Source: Gigantopelta aegis (taxonomy: Eukaryota > Mollusca > Gastropoda > Neomphalida > Peltospiridae). From it: DNA of 64,000 nucleotides. The position numbers and the translations under genes are program-made. The notes beneath the pieces are model-generated. The model was given only the letters and a program-made list of their open reading frames with translations, was not told the DNA's origin and ran no database searches. Of this stretch, positions 12,591 to 24,500 are shown in pieces. How positions within the stretch are numbered: the first letter of the stretch is position 1; each line of letters begins with the position of its first letter. The stretch is from assembly GCF_016097555.1 (NCBI RefSeq), contig NC_054704.1:1467672-1531671 (forward strand), given 5' to 3'.

Positions 12591-15500
12591 CTGAGAAAAA
12601 AAAAAATCATACGTAAATGTGCATACATATTCAAGAGTTAAAGATTGTTTTGTTTAACAACACCACTAGAGCACATTGATTTATTAATCATTGGCTATTG
12701 GATGTCAAACATTTAGAGAGAAAACACGCTACATTTTTTCCAATAGTAGCAAGGGATCTTTTATCTGCACCATTCCACAGACAGGATACCACATACCACA
12801 TCCTTTGAAATAGCAGTCATGGGGCACTGGCTTGAACAGGAAATAGCCCAATGGGGATCGATCCCACACTGACCGCATATCAAGCGTTCATGTTGTTCGT
12901 GTAAAATAATGGTTTATTTATCGAATGGATGGGAGAAATAGTACACCCTCGGTAAGCCTCGTCCCGGGTGGAAATATTCACCACCTCAAGTGTACTTTTT
13001 ATATCCCACATGACAACATATGAGTCTATTAATCTAAAGCAAAATAAAATTCCAATTGTGTTTGTTAACAAATTCTTTAGATCAAGTCCTGCATATTAAC
13101 ATAAATATAGTTATCACATATTAGCTAGCATATCCAGTGTAAACAAAATATGTTATATTTTTCATACTTTCAAAATTTGATAACATTGCAAATGATGTAT
13201 TTTAATCGAGGTCACAGCACTACGTTTATTGACATTTAAGCAAATGTACTACGGTAACACTCCATAACACTCCATAATTGATGTATGCATTCATAGTCAC
13301 CATTCAAAAATATTTCAATAGCAATCCTACATAAAAAGCTGTTCAGAAAACAAAAAATGGTAAGCACTAGTTTATATTTATGTAAGGATATCCAAAATGA
13401 CGTCATTCAAGTTTGACATCATTTCCATTCAAAAAGATGCTTTGTCACATATTCTTACATCATTTGAATATCTAATAATGGTGGACAGGAATTAAAGCTG
13501 CGTGTACAGTTTACAAAAACATGTATGAAGTTTGAGATTACATGATAAAGAGATTATTACCCTTGTGTAATTCGGTATCGATACCGAAAAACACTGGTAA
13601 TAACCTCTATATCTATTATATCCAACTTGTATTTGACTTGCAGATATACAGCTCAAGTAATTAGTGGTATTTGGCAGTGAACTGAACTATCAAACACATA
13701 TGTTAGGAATGCTTTAATTATTATATAAATAAACTTTCGCAACAAAACAAGAGTACCATAGATGTCATTTAACTTGATGCATATTGCAAAGTAAATTAAT
13801 TTAACAAATTATTAATTGTACAAAATTTGTGATGTAAATTCATGATTAATGTATTTCTTTAAAAATATATATAAAAACATTTTTAATGTTTAAATTTAAT
13901 TCAGTAAAAAAAAAATGTTATTTAACACATACGGAAATAAACATTCACAGACTGAACCGTAAACCAAATGTCATTGATCTTGAAATTGACATTTGTGAGA
14001 AACATAGCTAAACTCGCTGACATAATGTTGAGCTAAACATAACTAACACTGTTTCCGTTAAAAATGTAATACCAATATCTTGACTTGTGACTTCATCAAG
14101 GCCAGACCAAACAGTGAGTGAAGAGTACGAGACTACCACAAACTCACCTCTTCTGCTTGCTGCGTGATTGCCAGTTGTAGATCTGCATCAAGCTGGGCTG
14201 GTCGGCTTTGTGTAATAGATATAAACGGCAGACGTATTCCGTATCCAAACATCATGAACAAGAGGAGGAAGAGGAAAACGCCGACCGATATCAAGACAAT
14301 AGGCCACAGGTGATAAGGCAGATTATTGAGCAGTGCGGTCAAAAACTCACTGATCCCTTTCCCGATGTGGCGCAATGGAGCAAGAAAGAATCTGGCAAAG
14401 GTCACTGCCAAAGCCTAAACAAGAAACAAAAGCAAGTCTAATTGCTATAGTGTAAACAAAGAAAACAAAAATTTAAATGTCCGACAGCCAAAGAGCCTTA
14501 CAAAATACAAAACAAATTTGGATTTGAAACCTAATATTACATTACTGTTGCAAATATCTGCTTTTCAACCTTTGATTCCTGCAAGTCAAACTCAATTTGC
14601 AACAGTAAAACTAGCATTGACATCTGATATCAAAGAAAGCTACATCATACTTATCCTCTACTTTACAACGGCAAAAATAACAAATAAAAATAGACACTGT
14701 GACTATGAAGCAATATTTTGAAAACAAATCGTGCATCATAATGACTAGTGCCGTATTTTGCTATTAATACATTTATTTGTGATAAATAACTATAAATTAA
14801 TTGATCCCACATATCTTTAAAAATAACCAGAGAATATCAAACTTGTAATGTGCTTGTTCTCCATGTAAAAAGAAACATGTTCAGCACAACTAGATTTCTA
14901 TTCTACCACTTCGTACTAAATCTTTTAAAAATCTACAAATCACAAAATCTGGCAAACTGACTGTTGGCAGCTAGAATAGACCTTCGGACACAGATTTCTA
15001 TTCTACCACAGATTTCTATTCTACCACTTCGTAATAAATCTTTTAAATATATACAAATCACAAAATCTGGCAAACTGACTGTTGGCAGCTAGAATAGGCT
15101 GTCAGACACAGATTTCTATTCTACCACTTCATAATAAATCTTATGAAATCTGTGAATCACAAAAACTGGCAGCTAGAATGGGCCATGAGAGACCAGGTCT
15201 GGTCGTAACAGGGCCCATGCTTATAGTCCAGACTCATTCTCTAATGATGTCTCATGTTAGCATTTCAGACGGACTATTAGAGTTTCGAGTCTAGACTCTA
15301 AAAGTTTTATAAGCACCAGACCAGGGCTCCAATGAACTGAAGAGTTTGTGTTGGTTGCAACTGAGATTTGTCAAGATTGACAATCCAGCCGAGGTGTTAC
15401 AAGAACTGAAGTATGAAGTCGACAAGGACTGGTAACTTTGTCTTGCTCTGGCACTTCATTAGGCAATTGTCCAGGTAGGGGTAAAATGATATACCCTGCT

Positions 15501-18500
15501 GATGTAGATACCTCAACATGGGAGCTGTTATCTGAGTAAACAGTCATGCTGCCACCAATATACCAAAAGGCAGGACTTTCCACTCGTAATGTGGATATTT
15601 CGACAGGTGTAGAACACACCGGAAGTGTCTAGTTGTGGTCATTGTGTGCTTCCAACTGGATATTTCGACAGGTGTAGGACACACCGGAAGTGTCTAGTTG
15701 TGGTCATTGTCTGCTTCCGACTGGATATTTTGACAGGTGTAGGACACACCGGAAGTGTCTAGTTGTGGTCATTGTCTGCTTCCGACTGGATATTTCGACA
15801 GGTGTAAGACACACCGGAAGTGTCTAGTTGTGGTCATTGTCTGCTTCCGACTGGATATTTCGACAGGTGTAAGACACACCGGAAGTGTCTAGTTGTGGTC
15901 ATTGTCTGCTTCCGACTGGATATTTCGACAGGTGTAAGACACACCGGAAGTGTCTAGTTGTTGTCATTGTCTGCTTCCGACTGGATATTTCGACAGGTGT
16001 AGGTCCCACCAGAAGTGTCTAGTTGTGGTCATTGTCTGCTTCCGACTGGATATTTCGACAGGTGTAGGACACACCGGAAGTGTCTAGTTGTGGTCATTGT
16101 CTGCTTCCGACTGGATATTTCGACAGGTGTAGGTCCCACCAGAAGTGTCTAGTTGTGGTCATTGTCTGCTTCCGACTGGATATTTCGACAGGTGTAAGAC
16201 ACACCGGAAGTGTCTAGTTGTGGTCATTGTCTGCTTCCGACTGGATATTTCGACAGGTGTAAGACACACCGGAAGTGTCTAGTTGTGGTCATTGTCTGCT
16301 TCCGACTGGATATTTCGACAGGTGTAGGTCCGACCAGAAGTGTCTAGTTGTGGTCATTGTCTGCTTCCGACTGGATATTTCGACAGGTGTAGGTCCCACC
16401 AGAAGTGTCTAGTTGTGGTCATTGTCTGCTTCCGACTGGATATTTCGACAGGTGTAGGTCCCACCAGAAGTGTCTAGTTGTGGTCATTGTCTGCTTCCGA
16501 CTGGATATTTCGACAGGTGTAGGACACACCGGAAGTGTCTAGTTGTGGTCATTGTCTGCTTCCGACTGGATATTTCGACAGGTGTAGGTCCCACCAGAAG
16601 TGTCTAGTTGTGGTCATTGTCTGCTTCTGACTGGATATTTCGACAGGTGTAAGACACACCGGAAGTGTCTAGTTGTGGTCATTGTCTGCTTCCGACTGGA
16701 TATTTCGACAGGTGTAGGTCCCACCAGAAGTGTCTAGTTGTGGTCATTGTCTGTTTCCGACTGGATATTTCGACAGGTGTAGGTCCCACCAGAAGTGTCT
16801 AGTTGTGGTCATTGTCTGCTTCTGACTGGATATTTCGACAGGTGTAGGTCCCACCAGAAGTGTCTAGTTGTGGTCATTGTCTGCTTCCGACTGGATATTT
16901 CGACAGGTGTAGGTCCCACCAGAAGTGTCTAGTTGTGGTCATTGTCTGCTTCCGACTGGATATTTCGACAGGTGTAGGTCCCACCAGAAGTGTCTAGTTG
17001 TGGTCATTGTCTGCTTCCGACTGGATATTTCGACAGGTGTAGGTCCCACCAGAAGTGTCTAGTTGTGGTCATTGTCTGCTTCTGACTGGATATTTCGACA
17101 GGTGTAGGACACACCGGAAGTGTCTAGTTGTGGTCATTGTCTGCTTCCGACTGGATATTTCGACAGGTGTAGGTCCCACCAGAAGTGTCTAGTTGTGGTC
17201 ATTGTCTGCTTCCGACTGGATATTTCGACAGGTGTAGGACACACCGGAAGTGTCTAGTTGTGGTCATTGTCTGCTTCCGACTGGATATTTCGACAGGTGT
17301 AGGTCCCACCAGAAGTGTCTAGTTGTGGTCATTGTCTGCTTCTGACTGGATATTTCGACAGGTGTAAGACACACCGGAAGTGTCTAGTTGTGGTCATTGT
17401 CTGCTTCCGACTGGATATTTCGACAGGTGTAGGTCCCACCAGAAGTGTCTAGTTGTGGTCATTGTCTGCTTCCGACTGGATATTTCGACAGGTGTAGGTC
17501 ACACCGGAAGTGTCTAGTTGTGGTCATTGTCTGCTTCTGACTGGATATTTCGACAGGTGTAGGTCCCACCAGAAGTGTCTAGTTGTGGTCATTGTCTGCT
17601 TCTGACTGGATATTTCGACAGGTGTAAGACACACCGGAAGTGTCTAGTTGTGGTCATTGTCTGCTTCCGACTGGATATTTCGACAGGTGTAGGTCCCACC
17701 AGAAGTGTCTAGTTGTGGTCATTGTCTGCTTCTGATTGGATATTTCGACAGGTGTAAGACACACCGGAAGTGTCTAGTTGTGGTCATTGTCTGCTTCCGA
17801 CTGGATATTTCGACAGGTGTAGGTCCCACCAGAAGTGTCTAGTTGTGGTCATTGTCTGCTTCCGACTGGATATTTCGACAGGTGTAAGACACACCGGAAG
17901 TGTCTAGTTGTGGTCATTGTCTGCTTCCGACTGGATATTTCGACAGGTGTAGGTCCCACCAGAAATGTCTAGTTGTGGTCATTGTCTGCTTCCGACTGGA
18001 TATTTCGACAGGTGTAAGACACACCGGAAGTGTCTAGTTGTGGTCATTGTCTGCTTCTGACTGGATATTTCGACAGGTGTAAGACACACCGGAAGTGTCT
18101 AGTTGTGGTCATTGTCTGCTTCTGACTGGATATTTCGACAGGTGTAGGTCCCACCAGAAGTGTCTAGTTGTGGTCATTGTCTGCTTCTGACTGGATATTT
18201 CGACAGGTGTAAGACACACCGGAAGTGTCTAGTTGTGGTCATTGTCTGCTTCCGACTGGATATTTCGACAGGTGTAGGTCCCACCAGAAGTGTCTAGTTG
18301 TGGTCATTGTCTGCTTCTGACTGGATATTTCGACAGGTGTAAGACACACCGGAAGTGTCTAGTTGTGGTCATTGTCTGCTTCCGACTGGATATTTCGACA
18401 GGTGTAAGTCCCACCAGAAGTGTCTAGTTGTGGTCATTGTCTGCTTCTGACTGGATATTTCGACAGGTGTAAGACACACCGGAAGTGTCTAGTTGTGGTC

Positions 18501-21500
18501 ATTGTCTGCTTCCGACTGGATATTTCGACAGGTGTAGGTCCCACCAGAAGTGTCTAGTTGTGGTCATTGTCTGCTTCCGACTGGATATTTCGACAGGTGT
18601 AGGTCCCACCAGAAGTGTCTAGTTGTGGTCATTGTCTGCTTCTGACTGGATATTTCGACAGGTGTAAGACACACCGGAAGTGTCTAGTTGTGGTCATTGT
18701 CTGCTTCTGACTGGATATTTCGACAGGTGTAAGACACACCGGAAGTGTCTAGTTGTGGTCATTGTCTGCTTCCGACTGGATATTTCGACAGGTGTAGGTC
18801 CCACCAGAAGTGTCTAGTTGTGGTCATTGTCTGCTTCTGACTGGATATTTCGACAGGTGTAAGACACACTGGAAGTGTCTAGTTGTGGTCATTGTCTGCT
18901 TCCGACTGGATATTTCGACAGGTGTAGGTCCCACCAGAAGTGTCTAGTTGTGGTCATTGTCTGCTTCCGACTGGATATTTCGACAGGTGTAGGTCCCACC
19001 GGAAGTGTCTAGTTGTGGTCATTGTCTGCTTCTGACTGGATATTTCGACAGGTGTAAGACACACCGGAAGTGTCTAGTTGTGGTCATTGTCTGCTTCCGA
19101 CTGGATATTTCGACAGGTGTAGGTCCCACCAGAAGTGTCTAGTTGTGGTCATTGTCTGCTTCTGACTGGATATTTCGACAGGTGTAAGACACACCGGAAG
19201 TGTCTAGTTGTGGTCATTGTCTGCTTCCGACTGGATATTTCGACAGGTGTAGGTCCCACCAGAAGTGTCTAGTTGTGGTCATTGTCTGCTTCCGACTGGA
19301 TATTTCGACAGGTGTAAGACACACCGGAAGTGTCTAGTTGTGGTCATTGTCTGCTTCCGACTGGATATTTCGACAGGTGTAAGACACACCGGAAGTGTCT
19401 AGTTGTGGTCATTGTCTGCTTCTGACTGGATATTTCGACAGGTGTAAGACACACCGGAAGTGTCTAGTTGTGGTCATTGTCTGCTTCCGACTGGATATTT
19501 CGACAGGTGTAAGACACACCGGAAGTGTCTAGTTGTGGTCATTGTCTGCTTCTGACTGGATATTTCGACAGGTGTAGGTCCCACCAGAAGTATCTAGTTG
19601 TGGTCATTGTCTGCTTCTGACTGGATATTTCGACAGGTGTAAGACACACCGGAAGTGTCTAGTTGTGGTCATTGTCTGCTTCCGACTGGATATTTCGACA
19701 GGTGTAGGTCCCACCAGAAGTATCTAGTTGTGGTCATTGTCTGCTTCCGACTGGATATTTCGACAGGTGTAGGTCCCACCAGAAGTGTCTAGTTGTGGTC
19801 ATTGTCTGCTTCTGACTGGATATTTCGACAGGTGTAAGACACACCGGAAGTGTCTAGTTGTGGTCATTGTCTGCTTCCGACTGGATATTTCGACAGGTGT
19901 AGGTCCCACCAGAAGTATCTAGTTGTGGTCATTGTCTGCTTCCGACTGGATATTTCGACAGGTGTAGGTCCCACCAGAAGTGTCTAGTTGTGGTCATTGT
20001 CTTCTTCTGACTGGATATTTCGACAGGTGTAAGACACACCGGAAGTGTCTAGTTGTGGTCATTGTCTGCTTCCGACTGGATATTTCGACAGGTGTAGGTC
20101 CCACCAGAAGTATCTAGTTGTGGTCATTGTCTGCTTCCGACTGGATATTTCGACATGTGTAGGTCCCACCAGAAGTGTCTAGTTGTGGTCATTGTCTGCT
20201 TCTGACTGGATATTTCGACAGGTGTAAGACACACCGGAAGTGTCTAGTTGTGGTCATTGTCTGCTTCCGACTGGATATTTCGACAGGTGTAGGACACACC
20301 AGAATGGGCAGTCACGGAAAATAAGTTTACCATCATAACGGATAACAATCCGTTAACTTACATCTTAACAACTGCCAAGCTGGATGCAACAGGACATCGA
20401 TGGTTAGCGGCTCTGGCATCTTATGATTTTAATATCCAGTACAGGCCAGGTAAACTTAACACTGACGCAGATGCTCTGTCAAGAATTCCTGGAATCAACT
20501 CAACTGAGATCAGCAACATCACCAATGCTTCCGTTAAAGCTGTATGTGCTGCTAGCCAGGTTCCCAACTATTTGTAAACACTCTGCCTGTCAACACAGCC
20601 TTTGGATGATGTTGATGAAATTAATAGCATATCATTCAGAGATTGGAGATCAGCAAAGATGAGGGATCCTATCATTGGCCTGTTCATAAGAGCTTTCACC
20701 TATGGACAGAGACCATCCAAAGATAGAGTTCCTGTCTCAGCAGAGTCGTCAACACTGTTTAGAGAAGTTGATCATTTGTTGTTGGAAAGAGGAGTTCTCT
20801 ATCGCAGAACAGTGGTCAGCGGGGAGCAGAGGAAACAGCTTGTTCTTCTGACAGAATACAGAAAGACTGCTCTACAAGGTCTTCATAACGATGCCAGACA
20901 TCAGGGACGGGACAGGACACTGTCACTTTTACAGGAAAGGTTTTACTTACCTGGAATGTCCACAGCCGTTGAAGATTGGATAAAGGGGTGTGGAAGATGT
21001 CTAAGGCGGAAATCTAATACCAACATCCGTGCACCATTGGTTAACATTTCAACTAGTCAACCAATGGAGTTGGTGTGTATAGATTACCTGACCTTGGAGA
21101 CATCAAAAGGAGGATTCCAGAACATCTTGGTGATAACAGATCATTTTACTTGTTATGCCCAGGCTATTCCAACTAGGAACCAGACTGCAAAAACAACAGC
21201 AGAAGCTCTCTTTAACAACTTCTTTATTCATTATGGATTTCTACTTCGACTCCAGTCTGATCAGGGAGCAAATTTTGAGAGCCAACTTATCAAGCAACTG
21301 TGTTCAGTAGCGGGCATAACAAAGTCCAGGACAACACCATACCACCCTATGGGAAATGGCATGACTAAACGGTTCAACAGAACTCTGTTCAGTATGCTAG
21401 GTACACTGGATCCAGATAAAAAGAAAGACTGGAAGTCGTACATATCACCCCTTGTTCACACATATAAGAGCACGAGACATGAGACGACTGGACACTCTCC

Positions 21501-24500
21501 ATTCTTTTTAATGTTTGGACATCACCTGAGATTGCCAGTGGATGTTGCTTTGGGTACAGACTGCCAGCAAGACAAGAAAAGCCTGAACAGTTATGTTTCT
21601 AAACTTAGGAAATGACTTCATCAGTCTTACAAGCTGGCATCTGACAAGATAGACCATAGCCAACAGAACCAAAAGAAGTACTTTGATACAAAGGTTAGAG
21701 GTGCAACAATCCAGACAGGGGATAGAGTGCTCATCAGACAGCTGGCATTTGATGGGAAGCACAAACTGGCTGACAAATGGGAGGATGATGTGTACATTGT
21801 ACATAATCAACCCAACCCAGATATCCCAGTCTTTGTGTTGAAGAGAGAAGGTGGACAGGGCAGGAACCGCACATTACATCGTAACTTGCTTCTGCCCATT
21901 AGTTCACTTCCCATACCTTCTCAGGATTTCCAGCCGAGACAGTTATTACCTTAAACACCAGTGAAGAAACGGAGACCGCATCGTCGCCTGCCTAAGACAC
22001 CAGAGGGAAAACCACACACAGCAAAATTAGAGGATGGAGCAACACCATCTGAAGAGGACAGTGTACTGGAAGAAGATTTTGCTGTGCTTGTGGTTGATCC
22101 CCCGGCTAGGAAATTTCCAGTGGTCAGCGTCCCAGACATTGCTGTCCCCAACACTGGAGAAGATACTGGTTTAGGAGACACCACCCAACCTGACAATGAG
22201 ATCAGTGACGGGGTAGAGGAACCAGAAGAGAAACCGGCAGACACAGATATCTCACCAGTGGATCAGGGATTCGAGCAGGACAATGCTCAGGATTCTCATC
22301 AAGAGTCCGAGTCATCCAGTGGTGAGCAAGATGGTGTCACTTCTGATGATTCTTTTCAAGAATCTCACAATGAACCACAAGGTGTAGATAATGTAACATC
22401 TACTCCTTTGCTGCGACAGTCTAACAGAGAAAGGCGTCCCCCAACTAGATATAGGATGGGGGAATACGCCATGCTGCAAGCAACATGGAGCAACCCAGAT
22501 TATGGTTGGAGGGAAAGAGCTAGCTACCTGCAAAGTTTGGCACAAAGTGATTTTTTTCTTTCGGATGCCGAAGGAAACTTGCAGAGCTATGCTTGATATT
22601 TTAACTTTGGAGAAGGCCATTCAAAAATGATGAGGACATCATTTTGTTTGGGCGAGAAAGTTGTAACCATGTAGTTTTTTGTTTTTTAACTTGTATTTGG
22701 AAGGTGGAAATTGCCACTGATAAATGATGAGGACATAATTTTATTTGGAAGGGGAGTCTGTAACCGTGTGTTTTAAACTACATTCACTACACACATACTA
22801 TTTTAAAACACTGTTCACATAGTTTTATTCTGTCAGGTTTTACTTGTGCAGGCTTTCTTTGTTTTCCTGCTTTCTCTGGTTTTTTGGGCTTGGGTTGTGC
22901 TCACTGACAACTCAGTTCTTGCAAGCCCAATGTCATTGTTTCTGTGTTTCAAGGAGAACAGACCACTTTTATGAGAAGACAAGCTTTTGTTCACAGCAAC
23001 TGCACAACTAACATTCACAAATAATTTTAAAGGTAAATACATATTGTACATGATTTACACCTTAACTACCTGTTTTAATTACTTATTTTAATCAAGAAAT
23101 GAGATTAGGAGATTTAGTGATTAATAATATAGTAATTGTAGTTATGTTAAATATAACATTGTGACTTAGCTTGATTAGCTTTTTATTAAATGGTTACGTT
23201 ATATTTATAGAATAGCAAGTAGAATAGGTTAAAGTCTATATTTTCTATTCATAAATGATTATACTATCTAATTTACAGTATTTAATAAAGTAACATAATA
23301 ATTAAGTTATGAGATATTCAACTAGTATGTGTACACATATGGATTTATGTGTACTTAATTGACTTTATTTTATTATTAGGTTACACAATCATGTAGGTAA
23401 CAACCAACATTATGCTTCTGTAAAGACCCGACCCACAGTTGGTAGGTAAACTATTTGTATACAGGCTATGGTTTATTTAGCTTTGTATTTATGAAATATG
23501 TTTAAATTGTTTTTATAGTGTTTCTTTAGAAAAGGACATTCAATGTATTAAATAGTGTTCTATGTGTAATCAATGATTTGTTATTTTATGATTTCTTAAA
23601 TTCAGTGATATATTGAATTTAATGTATGGATATGTGGTTGCATAAGGTATTCTCTATTAATGCTTAAAAGGTCAGTGTGATAACACAGGCTAGTATATAG
23701 GTTAATTATGAATGTTAAGTGTGTAATTAATTTTAAGACGTATTATAACAGATTTCTATATATATGTGTGTGATTTTAAGTATTCCATTTTTTGTTATTT
23801 CAGGGTCTTTGTTTGTGTGTGTGTATTTGTATATTCTTATGCTTAGAACCAGGCATCTTCATATCCCACCCGATTGATGGTCCAGAATAAATCCTAAACC
23901 CCTGCCGAGTTGTTCGTGTTTTCCTGTATACAACACATCAGTAACATTTGGAAAAAACACGAACGCAAGAGAATTACGCCAAAATAAGATACAATAATCT
24001 TGTAACAATGTGTAGGAAGATATTTCACACATGAAACTCAATAAACTCAAGAGAAGCCGATAGATGGCTGAGATTAAAACAGAGCAAAAGGAAAGGCTGT
24101 CCGAATCGAAACAGCAAAGGAAAAAGAAAGAAGTTACAGTCACGTGACCAGAACAAGAAGGAGCATACAGGAGATGAATTTTAGGCCATCCCATTGGCTG
24201 TTGGGATGTTTGGATCAGACTACTATCCGTAGGGGAATATGCACTAGTTTGAGGACAGGTGATGTTGAAAACAAATGTAATATGTGCTTGTTCTCCATGT
24301 AAAAGAAAGTGTTCAGCACAACTAGATTTCTGTTCTACCACTTCACAATGAATCTTATGAAATCTGTGAATCACAAAAACTGGCAAACTGACTGTTGGCA
24401 GCTAGAATGGGCTGAGAGAGACAGGTGGGTTGCACAAAGACAGCAAGCTTGCCGTAACTGAATGCACCCAATTCCATCAGCTGTCTTCTACAGATTTTCT

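Noticed and set aside
15371..15619. 82-codon minus-strand frame starting MCSTPVEIS
   Set aside because: This is the wrong frame; the RT-like reading is in another frame of the same strand.
22833..23051. Minus-strand open frame within the putative LTR
   Set aside because: No homology, low complexity, located in non-coding LTR-like sequence.
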